Source of the DNA: Welwitschia mirabilis
Taxonomy: Eukaryota; Gnetophyta; Gnetopsida; Welwitschiales
Assembly: GCA_051453625.1 (NCBI GenBank)
Contig: JBOZIK010000001.1
Coordinates: forward strand, 87,451,649-87,515,648
Length of the DNA stretch: 64,000 bases
Direction: 5' to 3'
Within the stretch, counting starts at the first letter, position 1. Each line of letters opens with the position of its first letter. The translations under genes were made by a program, and so were the position numbers. This document shows positions 1-11,569 of the stretch, one piece after another. Under the pieces are notes generated by a model that was not told where the DNA came from, did no database searches, and saw only the letters and a program-made list of their open reading frames with translations.

Positions 1-1965
1 GGGGGGAAAAAGAAAATAAAGGCCATGCTCTTTCATGTTATATCTTAAAACATGGCCCTCATGATGTCCTACTGCAAGCGCATCGAGGCAAATATTCTCG
101 AGAACAGCCTTTGTTAGTGCGATATGGTAACTATGGTAACTCCACTGGGGGTTAGTTGGCTATGTTGTGTAGGTCCTTCCTCCTATGATAGTGGTTGTAC
201 ACCCCTCCTTGTGGTAGAATCAAATTGTACTTAGAGGCTATAGGATCAATGATGTCCCTAGTGCCATTAGAGGTATTACTTATTTTCTAGACTTTTTTTT
301 ATTTATAGTACTTTTACATGATTACTTTATTTTTTTGGATTCTGGTATTATTTTTGAGATAATGGCTTACAAGTTCCTATTTTAACAACTTTTTATCTTA
401 TCGTTCATTGTTTAATAACATTAGACATACTTGACATCATCATAATCATTGTCTATTCAAGTGAAACTTTATGAATTTTTACATTATGTCATGCATCATT
501 ATCAAGTGATTTTATAATTTTGCCAAGTGAATTTGCTTAGGTGGAATTTTGAGTAGGTAAGCAATCTTCTTCGTGTTCCTAGTTGTCCATTTTCATTATG
601 TTTTTTCTTAGTTATTTTGTATGGAATTTTCAAAGTCATTATAGTATCTTTTTCCATATTATAAATACGACCTGGTCATTTGATAGCTATCTGGTTATCT
701 TTTTATTTTCACTCATAGGTTTTCTTTATAATGGTTTTTGTTTTTTATTTTAAGCACTTTATTTTGATGCCTTCCTTTCACTTTGATTGATATATTCCTT
801 TTATTTTATGCTAATGTTTTTCTATTTTGCTTTTTGGTTTTTGCATACATCCACTTATAGATCTTGAATCCTCATTGAGTTTAGGGATACATTTGAGAAT
901 TACTTTTGAGCATTGCTTCCTTTTACTTAAATGATCCCATAAGTATCTTTTCCCATGATCATATTTTTTAGGGTAAATTCTTTACTTTTACCTTCCTTTA
1001 GTTTTTTCTACTAATTTTTCACTACTTATTTATGTTATTTGGATTTTTCCTAATCTATCTAAACATCTCATTTGAACACTAGCATCTTACACTTGTCATC
1101 CCCATAACAAACAGGATGATAATCATCCTTTGTACTTTTTGCAATGTGGGACCTCTTGCTTTCCTGGGGGGAAGGGGGAGGGGGGGGGGTAGGATAGTTC
1201 TCTAAGCTTTCTTCTATGCTATTATATAAAAAATTATAATTTTTAAATTTTAAATAATTACTTTGAGCTTTCATGATACATATTTATAAATGAGTGCTTC
1301 GGATATGATTTTATATTACTTGAATATATTTCATGGACTTTATTTAGCAGGATTATAATAGCATACTCACAGATTTTCCAACATCTATGTTTCAGACCAT
1401 CTAGAGGAAATGAATGCCATAATTACTCTTTTATCTTATTCTTATAGAAAGTATTAATTAACTTTCATGCATCGTTCTTTGAGATTAGTACTACTTAAGT
1501 TTACACATCAATTTCAGCATTACTTTCTTAATTTATGAATATGGATTATCATTTTTTAAACTATCATCTGTACATTCTATGATTTGTTTATGATATTTAT
1601 TTGATCTATTGTGATGTATTTAAGTAGGAATCTCATGAATAAAATAGTAATTATATCATTTAATCTATTTTTATTGTCTATTCCTACATGATAAAATTAA
1701 ACTCAAATGTCATTTTCTAGTTGATGATTATCTTAGTCAAATTGATTCATAATATAGTTGATTGCTCACTTTGTCAGGGACTGACAAGGCTAAGTATGAG
1801 ACTATGTTGTGATGCTAATTTGTAGGAATTTGATAGTATATTTGGAGGACATTTATATAGGTTTAGATGCAATTCTATTAATTATGAGAGTCAATAGGAT
1901 GATCATAGAGACACGTAATGCTTAGCATAATTAGAGGCATTTCAGGCATGTTCTAATACTTAGCA
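1..1965 (+). mobile_element. 3' internal region of element 0 (Athila/Tat-like Ty3)
   Basis: This is non-coding sequence matching the region downstream of pol in the sister copies. The stretch from about 130 (gggggttagttggctatg) through about 600 parallels 42575-43020 in element P and, reversed, 5100-5690 in copy A. The G-tract near 1166-1190 matches the G-tract of copy A. No remnant of the extra ORF seen after the G-tract in copy A was found before the LTR, so an internal deletion is likely. No protein-coding remnant was seen. The left end is cut by the window edge. Confidence 0.6.
1166..1190 (+). other. G-rich tract, potential G-quadruplex
   Basis: A nearly pure G run with two short A interruptions lies in otherwise A+T-rich sequence. 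At least four runs of three or more G lie on the plus (element-sense) strand. A comparable G-tract sits at the same place in copy A (4012-4047, opposite strand), so it is a feature of the element rather than chance. It could be a polypurine tract or a G-quadruplex; sequence alone does not decide. Confidence 0.55.
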
Positions 1966-2405
1966 TGTTGAAGAAAGACTAATGATAAAGAAGGCTAGTT
2001 TTCTTTACCTAAGGAGCTTTGTAAGGATTTCATTTCCACTGTCGTCCCCATGACATTTAAGATGATAACATTATATTTACTTATTGCAATAATGATTTGG
2101 ACTGGAGCTTGGAGTCAATAAAGCATCTTTGCAGAGATTTGTCATTCCCATTGTCGTTCTCATGACCTAAGGAATGATGACACATATAGAGAAAACTGTG
2201 AGGTCAATTGTGAAGCAGAAAGAATATTAATTATTTGTTATTTAGGGGCATTGTCTCCAATGTCATCCCCATGATAGTCAGGACGATAACTATTTTATAT
2301 AAGTAGGGATGAGTTATCTTGTAATGAGGTCATGCATCCCACTTGGTCTACTAGGATTTTCTCTCCAACTTCTAAGGTTATATTTTTTTAGCTTTTAATG
2401 TAAAC

Positions 2406-2415
2406 TATAAATACC
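2406..2415 (+). promoter_or_regulatory. TATA box in the element 0 LTR
   Basis: The sequence tataaatacc lies about 75 bp upstream of the 'agagatccat' block conserved among the family's LTRs. That is the expected spacing for a U3 promoter and R start. A similar tataaatacc occurs in the unrelated LTR at 32716. Activity is not implied. Confidence 0.45.
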
Positions 2416-2754
2416 CCATCTTGTCCTCACTTTCAATTCATCTTTTGATTGAATGTACTTGTGACATAAGATTAAAGAGTAAGAGATCCATTCAGTAGCT
2501 ACAGAAAGGTGTTTTCTTAGTGTTAGGCTGACTCTCTTCCATTGAGATGCTATTATTCTATTATAAGTTGATGTAAAGTTCTTTGAATTAATACAATTTT
2601 TATTTTCATTTCAATTCTATGAATATCACTTATAGTTTAAGTTGGTCATAGTAACTAACAGTTTTGTGACTTATTTAGATCATAAGAGTAACTTTTGTTA
2701 AGGTTAACCTAAGTTAGTATTAGATTTGTATTTCTATTTCATTTTAATTTCATA

Positions 2755-2780
2755 TTGCATATTGCATATTGCATATTTTA
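2755..2780 (+). repeat. CATATTG microsatellite
   Basis: About four tandem copies of a 7-bp unit (catattg) lie inside the LTR of element 0. They are not seen at the matching place in the other LTRs, so this is probably a local slippage product. Confidence 0.6.
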
Positions 2781-3189
2781 CTTAGTTTATCTCATAGTTC
2801 ACATTAATTAGGAACTAGTGAAAAACTCTTCTTAATTGACTTGAATTATAGAGAGCTAGTCTTATGATAGGAAAACTAGGATCTAAATAAAATTTATTTC
2901 ATCTCCATTTTCATTCACTGGATTTCATCTCCATTCATCTTGCATTGCTTTTATATTATTATTTACTTTCAGTTTTTAAAAAGATAAAAAGAATAAGAAT
3001 ACCTTTGGAAATAAACTCTCTAAATTTGAGCCTAGTGCCTTCATTGGGATTACGACATTTGGGTGAACTCTCATCTATATTAATGTGTATTTTTCTGCAT
3101 GTTATTTGATTTACCAATTTATCTAAAGTACTTTAGGAGTGCATAAATTCACACCACAACAATTTCAAACTATCTAAAAAGTATTGAGA

Positions 3190-3950
3190 GGAGGCATGAA
3201 TATACAAGAGTCTGAAGCTAACATGCATCAGCCAAATATCTGAATATCCTCCAAATAAATATGGGGAGGTTCATCTACTTACCTTGCCTGAATACTTCTA
3301 GAATATATAAATAGGCTACCATAACATGAATATCATAAAAGGATGAATTGATGTTATGGATTAGCTCTCTATGCGAAACTCTATAAGCGGGGGTTAGTTG
3401 AGTGATAAATATCCCTCATTTATCTATAATAAGATCTACTAGTATATCTAGTATAGCGTTATACACCTAACGCTCCTTAGTCTCACTAGCTTAGTAAACA
3501 TACATACTTCCAAGCCCATCAATATCTATAATCTCTATAATATGGGATAGGATAATCACTATCTCATAGTCCTGTGTATATGTAACTATCATATCCTATA
3601 ACTAACCATGAGCATTCGGTCGTCTCTCAATATGCATGGTGTAATAAAATTCCCTTATCTCTGAAACATAATAGGCATCATGCACATTAGTAATCCACCT
3701 AAGCTAGATATCTGTGAGTCTCTAATCTACCTGTAGCTCAATATGTCTTATAAAGTCTTTAAAACATTTCTTTACATAGATGCTAGCTATCTGTATGGAC
3801 AAATATTTACCATGTCGAGGTGGTGGATGAACTAGCTCCATACACTTTACCTCTGGTAACACTATTGGGTCTATTTCCTACTCTATGGCTTTAGCCTTAG
3901 CCTTAGCCTATCTAGATCTATGCATATAGGTCCTACTCAATCAAAAATAA
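3190..3950 (-). pseudogene. Extra 3' ORF of copy A, plant transposon-protein-like
   Basis: The reading frame is broken by several stops but clearly shares segments with the matching ORF in element P (62090-62640). Examples in A are REFYYTMHIERRPNAHG and ELIHNINSSFYDIHVMVAYL; P has RESYDTMHIEK and ELIHNTISSFHISYVIVAHL. The order FYxxM..., a middle block, then 'xLIHxxISSFxxI...VAxL' followed by a small-residue/hydrophobic stretch resembles the domain annotated in plants as 'putative plant transposon protein' (PF20167-type). It occupies the env-like position downstream of pol. The family match is from memory of the pattern; the copy-to-copy conservation is seen directly. Function is unknown. Confidence 0.5.
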
Positions 3951-4011
3951 AAATGTTATGTAAAAATGGAAATACATGTCAAAAAAACATTATATGAATG
4001 TGCAATAATGA

Positions 4012-4047
4012 CCCCCCCTCCTCCCTCCCTCCCTCACCCCCCCACCC
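4012..4047 (-). other. G-rich tract of copy A, potential G-quadruplex
   Basis: On the minus (element-sense) strand there are six or more G runs of three or more, separated by one or two bases. It lies between the 3' non-coding region and the extra ORF. The counterpart in element 0 is 1166-1190. Element P has only a weak G-richer patch at the corresponding place. Confidence 0.6.
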
Positions 4048-6230
4048 AAAAATCGATAGAAAATATGAAAGATGCTAAAAATATGTCCTGCCCTTTTAAA
4101 AGTTGTAATGCATTCCAAATTTCTAAATATGAGAAGAAAAATGAGAAATACGTGAAAATTTTAAAAGCTATGTTTTTAGTAGGCCCCACATGTGGTAAAA
4201 ATTGAAAGTGCTTAAATGAAAAATCTAATCTAGTAGAGTCATAGAATACATCAAAATGATCAATTTTTTCCAAAGGATCACTACATTTCAATTTATAGTT
4301 TGTAAGAAAACGGATGTGAAAGATGAAAAATCAAAAATATCTCATAAAATGCATAATTAGTTATAACTCAAAAAATATGCAATGAAATTTAAATTTGTAG
4401 GCCTCAAATCAAAGAGCATGAAAAACTAATTAATATACAAAGAAACTACATATTGGAAGGCAAAAAATAGGAGAAAAAATTGAAAAATAAGAGTAGAAAA
4501 AAACATACCTCATTTTTGCAAATCTAATGAAATATCACAAATATGAACATGAAATCAAGTAGGACAAGATCTAAAATGCTGGTATAGTCTAGAGTGGCTA
4601 TCGTCTCTGAAATAAATGGGTAAAAACCATAAAGAAATAAGGAAAAAAATGAGAAAAAAGGGTTTGGGTCAGAGTTATATCACATTATTATCCAGTTGCA
4701 TCATTCGAACGATAGCCCTAAGATGAATCTCAAGACAAATCAGACTTTTATCCTTCTAGTGTCATATGGACAACTAGATGGATGACAAGGCATTAAAAAG
4801 TTTCTCAAAAATAAAAATATTACCCAAAAAACTTTATCTCAGATATGGTCATCTAAGCATCAGATTTTATTAGAAAAATCCAAAAAAAACATAAATGAAA
4901 AAGAAAATAATGAAAATTAACCAAAAAAGACAAACTCACAAAAAAAGAAAAACTATGACTAAATAAAATAGACTATCTAGGTTGAAACCTGATAGTAAAA
5001 ACTAAGTGAATGTGCCTTAATGGAAAAGGAAAATGAGATAAACTCAAAAATCCAAAAGGAACAAGGAAATTCATGAAACTATGAAATAAAAAAGATGTCA
5101 TTTTTTAATTCAAATGCTAACTAACAATGATATAAACATGAATGAATAGTAAGAAAACTATTAAATTATAAGGTTTTATGTAATAATGAGAAAATTTAAA
5201 AATGACTTTGAAATAACAAACTTAGAAATTAAAGAAACACAGAATAAAAATGGACACAAGGAATAAGGAGAAGAATACTTACCTATCTTAATTACTAACC
5301 TAGCAAACTCCTAAGTAAGACATCATAAAGCCACTTGAGTAAAAATGCATAATAAAATGTATAAACTCCATAACATTTCACTCACAAGGGTAATGATTAT
5401 GATGATACTAAAATTAAGATGCTAGAACAATGAATGTTAATATCAAAATCTACTAAGAGATGAACTTACCTACTTTCACCCAAAAACACACTTGAATCCT
5501 CGAAAGTGAAATGGCCAAGTTCGAATACTAAGAGTTTATAAAACAAGCAATGCTTCTGATGATACTAAAAATACCACTGATCCCATAGCCTCAAATTTTT
5601 ATTACAACTTTTTTCATGATGAGGAGAGTTCAACCACTATTAGAGGAGTAAGGACCTATGAAGCATAGCCAACTAACTCCCTATTGGAGTTCTCATAACT
5701 ACCAACACTGCCAAAGATTCCTTTCAAAAAAATTTACCCAAGTATGGTAGAACATCATAGTGATCATGTATTTTTATTTAATCATAAAATACAATAGATC
5801 ATGCTCAATATTTTTTCCTTTCTTTTTTTCTTTTTTCTTTATTTTTGTTAAAAAGATTACCATATGATTACACACTCAAAAAGGCAAAGATAAATAAGTA
5901 AGATAAAAGATAAAAAAAAAATACTCCTACACAATCAAAGACCTTAACACCATTAAAAAAAAAAAGCATAAGAATTAAGACATCTTCTTTCAAGTGAAGT
6001 CCATAGACATGGAAAGATATTAAGATTGGGAGAATCCAATCTTATCACTATAAAAATGCCCAAGTACTAATACTAATCATGAAATTTCATACAGCAACAC
6101 ATAAGTCAAGTTTAAATGATAATAAGATGACATCATAAAATCTACTAAAGAAATAAGCTAAGAAAGAACTCAGACAATGATATAGATGAAGTCCTTCTTA
6201 TTGAGGGGAACCTCCAAAGTAAGTTCTTTC
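4048..6230 (-). other. 3' non-coding region of copy A
   Basis: This is non-coding in all frames and homologous to 42100-44001 plus 61707-62000 of element P and to 1-1160 of element 0. Conserved blocks include agttagttggctatg (minus strand near 5680) and the ACTATAAATTGAAATGTAGTG block near 4262-4305. The latter is the uninterrupted counterpart of the CACTA target site in P. It also contains GTCATC/GATGAC-type palindromes at about 4690-4790. Confidence 0.65.
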
Positions 6231-7500
6231 ACCATGTTCATAGTTGCATCAAAAGATCCTTCATATTGTTTTAACTGTTATTCATTAACCTTCTAAATCT
6301 CTTTAGTTTATAAATCTAAAATCTTAATAGAGCTCTTAGAATGTACTCTCTTTACAAGATAAGGATCTAATCATTTAGAGGTCGATTTGTTATTCAAATG
6401 ATGTACTTGAGTATTGTATAAAAGAACAAGTTAACCTAGTTTAAACTTTTTATGAAATATCTTTTTATCATATTTGAAATTAGCTTGGGATTTATAGATT
6501 AATTGATGATGTATAGCATGAATTCATTTTTCATCAAGGTGGTTTAATTAGGCTAATATATATTTAATGTTCTCATGAAGGTATGTAAGATTAAGTTAAT
6601 GAGAAGCATGATAAAAGCTATAATGCATATCAACAAATAAAAGACAAACTTTTTTGTACACAAGTCCATAAGGTAAAAAACCAAGAGAAGTATGCTAAGT
6701 AGTATGGTAAGTCCAAAGAAAATTATTAATATTATAAGCCTAAGATTTGTTATTCACATAAACAAGTTTTCATAACATTTTTTAATTTCTCTATTAGCAT
6801 TTTCAGCTTATCCATTAGTTTGAGGATGATAAGTATAAACTACTCCATGTTTTATTCTAATGAAAAAAAGAAGTTTCTTAAAAATTTAATTAATAAAATG
6901 AATTTCTTGATCACTAATAATAATCCTAGAAAAACTAAATATCTGAAAAATGTGAATTCTAAGAAAATAACAAACTTTTTGAACATCATTCAAAGAAGTA
7001 AGAATAGCTTCAATCCATCTAGTCACATAATCTATAGCCACTAAAATGTAATGTTTATCATAATAAGGTGGGTGAATAGAGCCTCTAAAATTAATACCCT
7101 AATAATCAAAAGGTTTACATTTAAGAATAAATTTAAGGGGCATTTCCTAAGCATGAATAAGGCTACCATAATGCTCATAAGGATCACATCATTTAGCAAA
7201 ATCAAAAGAATCTTGAAAAAGGATAGGAAAATAAAAACCAAAATGAAGAATTTTCATAGTTGTTTTCTATCCACTAAAATGTTCTTTACAAATACCACCA
7301 TGATAAAGATGAAGGATTTTAGATTTTTCCCAAGCAAGCATACATTTTTACATAATTTGGTCTTTACACCTATGGTATAAATGTGACTGTATCCATTCAT
7401 AATTACCTATTCTATGGAGAAAATATTTGCATTGATTATAAGTCTAATGTTGTAGTATTTTCATGGTAATAAGGTAATTAATGATATCCACATACTAAGG
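6230..7500 (-). pseudogene. Integrase region of copy A pol
   Basis: Minus-strand translation gives, in order, a degenerate H2C2-type zinc region (pieces HGGICKEHFSG and CDPYEHYGSL) and the core-domain blocks ILVAIDYVTRWIEAI, IISDQEIHF and YHPQTNG followed by AENANREIK. These are the standard landmarks of Ty3/gypsy integrase, including two of the catalytic acidic positions. Stops and frameshifts interrupt the frame, for example one right after YHPQTNG. The plus-strand open frames over 6820-7380 are antisense shadows. Confidence 0.75.
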
Positions 7501-7569
7501 AGGAGGATGAGTAGAAGATATAATAAAAAGTTACTTGTTCAAAAAAGCATCATCAATAATAAAATCATT

Positions 7570-7990
7570 AAAAGAAGAAGAAATACAAGACAAATGATCA
7601 ACAATACAATAATACTTCCTTGCCTTATCAATGATGGTTAAGTTAAACTCTTACATAAGGAGGATCCATCTAATCAATATAGCACTAGAATATTTCTTAG
7701 TCATAAGGTAAGAAATCATAGCATGATCAGTATAAATATTTGTATGATAGCCTAAAAGATAATGTCTAAGTGTATCAAGGCAAAAAATGATTGCTAACAT
7801 TTCTTTTTCTATAGTAGTGCAATTCATTTAAGTTCTAGACAAAGATTCACTATGGTAAGACATAACTTTAAAATCATTCTTATGTTTTTGATAAAGTATT
7901 CCATCCATGGTAAAATTACTCATATCACACATTAATTCAAAGTATTTTTCTCATTCTTTCTCTAGTAACGAGTGAAGGGTTTACAAATAT
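7570..7990 (-). pseudogene. RNase H region of copy A pol
   Basis: The minus-strand translation contains a CDSSNFTMDG-type start and an EKEMLAIIFCLDTLRHYLLG stretch, then TDHAMISYLMTKK. This is the RNase H order expected downstream of Ty3/gypsy RT. It is homologous to 11229-11546 (copy B) and 40370-40720 (P). Stops interrupt it. Confidence 0.7.
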
Positions 7991-8645
7991 TTGCATAATC
8001 ATGAATAAACTAATGATAAAATCATAATAACCAAGAAAAGATCTAACCTATTTTATATTTGTAAGGAGTTTTAGGTTTTCAATAATACCAACTTTTTTCA
8101 GGGTCTATTCTAATCTCTTTTTTCAAAACATGGTGATCTAAAACAATTTTAGTTTTAACTAAAAATAAATTCTTTTCCTAACTCAAATGTAGGCCACTAG
8201 AAATACATAAGTCAAGGAATTTCTCTTATGGTTATAAAGTTTTTTCAAAAGTTTGAGCAGACTTCTAGAAGTCATCCATAAAAATCTCTATCAAATCCTC
8301 TAGCATATCATAAAAAATATCCATCATGACACATGAGAAGTATCAAGAGCATTACAAAGTCAAAAAGGCATGCATCAAAAAGTTAAAGTACCAAAAGGTG
8401 AAGTAAAAGTAGTTTTGGCTTAGTCCTCACTAGCAATACAAACCTAGTTGTAAATACTATATCCATCAAGAAAATAATAAAATGCATGTCCCTAAATCCT
8501 GTCAAGTATCTGATTAAGAGAAGTCAAAGGACAATGATCTCTTTTAGTTACTTTGTTTAATTTTCTAAAATCTATGCACATCCTCCATTTTTTATCTTTC
8601 TTAGGTACTACTATTAAAGGGCTACCCCACTCACTATCAACTATA
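7990..8645 (-). pseudogene. Reverse transcriptase region of copy A pol
   Basis: The minus-strand frames preserve the catalytic block IFMDDF (8264-8290), immediately followed by a stop, and an upstream segment matching the 'WVSPL...' entry block near 8625. The neighbouring RT blocks are present but frame-broken. Compared with P, copy A keeps the two catalytic aspartates. It cannot make a functional protein because of stops and because the 5' half of the element is absent. Confidence 0.7.
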
Positions 8646-9200
8646 GCATAAATGATTCTAGCATCTAATAGTTTTGTGATTTTATTTTTAACAACTTACT
8701 TAAGGACATGATTAAGTCCATGTTAAGATTTTCTAATAGTTTTTGTGTTATTCTTAAGGTAGATTCCATGTTAGATAATTAAAGTAGGAATGGCTATCAA
8801 ATCTTTATGGGATTAAATAAATACATTTACCTTGGATTGCAAGAAAGAGATTAAGCTCGATTCTTATTAAGAGAAAAGGTTTTTATTATTTACGAAAGTT
8901 TTACTCAAATCATTTTTTATAAAAATATATTTTAGTCAACTGGCTAAAGGTTTCAAATTTAAATTTGAATTCAAATTTCTATTTTCTATTAAATTTTGAA
9001 GAAAATTTACTGTCATCTCAATTATCTAGATATTAATAGTGGAATACTATCCTCAAAATATGAAATCTCAATTTTGCTCAAATCTTAAACTTCTGCATAG
9101 TTGACATACTCAGTCTCTTCACTCTTCAGAATAAAATAATTAATTTTAAATGGTCAAAATCAAGTTTATATTTATAAAAAGACATACAAGTTGTTTACTT

Positions 9201-9425
9201 CTAGTTGATAATTAAACAGAGTTGGTTTATAAAGCATTGACCATCTCTCTTCAAGTGGACCATGCTATAAAAATAAAGTTGGCTTATTTCTTCTTCCACA
9301 CTAAAATAATTTTCTAAATCTTTTTCAGCTATATCAAATACTATTATTGAATAATTTTTATTTCCTAAATGACAGTTCATTAATCTAGTTCTTATATCTA
9401 TGATACAATGGGTTTTTACACAAAA
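9201..9425 (-). pseudogene. Protease C-terminal region, copy A
   Basis: The open minus-strand frame ends in QLYFYSMVHLKRDGQCFINQ. The protease of copy B has QLYFYSTIHLRSNGPCFTNQ at the same place. The catalytic N-terminal part is missing because the sequence runs into the 100-N gap. By eye the aligned residues are only moderately identical, so A and B are separate old insertions rather than two alleles of one. Confidence 0.7.
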
Positions 9426-9525
9426 NNNNNNNNNNNNNNNNNNNNNNNNNNNNNNNNNNNNNNNNNNNNNNNNNNNNNNNNNNNNNNNNNNNNNNNNNNN
9501 NNNNNNNNNNNNNNNNNNNNNNNNN
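9426..9525. other. Assembly gap (100 N)
   Basis: Exactly 100 N, so the true size is probably unknown. It separates copy A (starting within protease) from copy B (ending within the integrase C-terminal part). The LTR and gag of A and the 3' part of B could be hidden here or deleted. Confidence 0.95.
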
Positions 9526-10595
9526 TTTATGAAATATCTTTTTATCATATTTCAACTTGTCTTGAGCTTTATGGATTAAGTGATGATGTATGACATGAGT
9601 TTATTTTTTATCAAGGTGACCTAATTGGAGTAATCTATTTTTAAGATTTTGATGAAGGTCATTAAGATTAAGTTAATAGAAAACATGATAAGAATCATAG
9701 TACACATTAATAGGTAAAATAAAAACCTTACCATACACAAGTTCATAAGGTAAAAAACTAAAAGAAGTATGTTAAGTAGTATAATAAGCTCAAAGAACAT
9801 AGTTAATCTTAGAAGCTCAAGATTCCTTATTAATAGAGACAAGTTTTTGCAACATTTTTTTGATTTCTCTGTTGGCATTTTTAGCCTGTCCATTAGTTTG
9901 AAGATGATAAGCACAAGCTATTCTATGTTCAATTCCAATAGATAAAAGAAGTTTCTTAAAAATCTGTTTACTATAATGAGTACCCTAATTACTAATGTTA
10001 ATTCTAAGAAAATAAAATCTCAAAAAAATATGAGTTCTAAGACAATGAAAAATAGTTTGGGTGTCATTCAAAGAAGTATGAATGGCTTTAAACCATGTAG
10101 TCACATAATCTATAGCCACTAATATGTAATGTTTATTAGAATAAGATTAACGAATAGGGCCTATAAAATCAATAGCCCAATAATCAAAAGGTTCAAACTC
10201 AAGAGTAGGTCTAAGGAGCATTTCCTATAAATGAAAAAAACTATTATAATACTAATAAGGATCACACCTTTTAGCAAAATTAAAAGAATTCTAAAAAAGA
10301 GTAGGTTAATAAAAACTAGAATGGGAAATTTTTATAGTTACTTTATGTCTACTAAAGTGTCCTCCACAAACACCACCATGACATAGATGAAGGATTTTAT
10401 ATATTTCCCAATTAGGCATACATTTTCTTCTAATTTAATCTTTACACCTATGAAAGAAATTTATATTTATCCACTTATAGTTACCTATTCTATAGAGAAA
10501 ATACTTTTATTTATTATAGGTCTAATGTTGTGGTGTTTTGATGGTTATAAGATAATTAATAATATCCACATATTCAGGAGGAGGATGGGTTGAAG
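9526..10595 (-). pseudogene. Integrase region of copy B pol
   Basis: This is homologous over its length to 6450-7520 of copy A on the same strand, for example tttatgaaatatctttttat at 9526 versus 6450. It carries the degenerate integrase core and C-terminal part. Both ends fall at gaps. The frame is broken throughout. Confidence 0.65.
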
Positions 10596-11228
10596 NNNNN
10601 NNNNNNNNNNNNNNNNNNNNNNNNNNNNNNNNNNNNNNNNNNNNNNNNNNNNNNNNNNNNNNNNNNNNNNNNNNNNNNNNNNNNNNNNNNNNNNNNNNNN
10701 NNNNNNNNNNNNNNNNNNNNNNNNNNNNNNNNNNNNNNNNNNNNNNNNNNNNNNNNNNNNNNNNNNNNNNNNNNNNNNNNNNNNNNNNNNNNNNNNNNNN
10801 NNNNNNNNNNNNNNNNNNNNNNNNNNNNNNNNNNNNNNNNNNNNNNNNNNNNNNNNNNNNNNNNNNNNNNNNNNNNNNNNNNNNNNNNNNNNNNNNNNNN
10901 NNNNNNNNNNNNNNNNNNNNNNNNNNNNNNNNNNNNNNNNNNNNNNNNNNNNNNNNNNNNNNNNNNNNNNNNNNNNNNNNNNNNNNNNNNNNNNNNNNNN
11001 NNNNNNNNNNNNNNNNNNNNNNNNNNNNNNNNNNNNNNNNNNNNNNNNNNNNNNNNNNNNNNNNNNNNNNNNNNNNNNNNNNNNNNNNNNNNNNNNNNNN
11101 NNNNNNNNNNNNNNNNNNNNNNNNNNNNNNNNNNNNNNNNNNNNNNNNNNNNNNNNNNNNNNNNNNNNNNNNNNNNNNNNNNNNNNNNNNNNNNNNNNNN
11201 NNNNNNNNNNNNNNNNNNNNNNNNNNNN
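10596..11228. other. Assembly gap (633 N)
   Basis: A run of 633 N, so the size appears estimated. From copies A and P, the missing sequence should cover the end of RNase H and the RNase H-integrase connection. Confidence 0.95.
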
Positions 11229-11546
11229 TGTATAAAAGCCTAAAAGATAATGTCTAAGAGAATTAAGGCAAAAGATGATAGCTAACATTTCTTTCTCTAT
11301 AGTATAAGTCATTCGAGCTCTAGATAAAGATTTTCTATGGTAAGATATACCTTTAAAATCATTTTCATATTTCGAATAAAGTACCCCATAAATGGTAAAA
11401 TTACTTGAATCACACATTAATTTAAAGTCTTTTTTCCAATTAGGTACTATTATTATAGGAGCATAATAAATTTTATGTTTAAACCTATTAAAAGAAAGCT
11501 GATAAGATTCATTCCATTCACATTTATTTTCTTTCTCTAATAACAA
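11229..11546 (-). pseudogene. RNase H region of copy B pol
   Basis: This is an open minus-strand frame with the landmarks LMCDSSNFTIYGVLYSKY, ISYHRKSLSRARMTYT and EKEMLAIIFCLNSLRHYLLG. That is the Ty3/gypsy RNase H-like domain following RT. It runs into the 633-N gap. The 105 uninterrupted residues make it one of the best-preserved pieces of the window, but the upstream RT is frame-broken. Confidence 0.8.
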
Positions 11547-11569
11547 GTGAAGGGTTTTATAAATATTTG

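Larger units (their letters stand above)
1966..3161 (+). repeat. LTR of element 0 (Athila/Tat-like)
   Basis: The right end, ...accacaaca, matches the LTR ends of copy B and element P just before their PBS. No PBS follows here, so this is a 3' LTR (or solo LTR) abutting copy A. The left end is placed at TGTTGAAGAAAGACTAATGA by resemblance to the P LTR start (TGTTGAGTTTTGATGATAAT). A TATA-like tataaatacc lies at 2406-2415. The conserved 'agagatccat' block at 2482-2491 is shared with the B and P LTRs. The left boundary is uncertain, because no clear polypurine tract precedes it. Confidence 0.5.
3162..9425 (-). mobile_element. Athila/Tat-like Ty3 element, copy A (partial)
   Basis: Read on the minus strand, the order is protease C-terminus (9425-9201), RT (about 8645-7990), RNase H (about 7990-7570), integrase (about 7500-6230), a long non-coding 3' region (6200-4048), a G-rich tract and an extra ORF (about 3950-3190). 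The 5' half is lost at the gap 9426-9525. The 3' end is cut at 3162 by the LTR of element 0, which lies in the opposite orientation. The simplest reading is that element 0 inserted into copy A and that the remainder of copy A lies left of the window. Confidence 0.75.

Noticed and set aside
3889-3910. Three TTAGCC repeats that look telomere-like
   Set aside because: Not the plant telomere unit (TTTAGGG). Only three copies, inside the extra ORF of copy A.
6820-7380. Plus-strand open frames of 74 and 109 codons
   Set aside because: Antisense shadows of the integrase region of copy A, which has the recognisable motifs on the minus strand.
10545-11546. A 333-codon minus-strand open frame
   Set aside because: Two thirds of it is N. 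Only the RNase H part (11229-11546) is real sequence, annotated as such.
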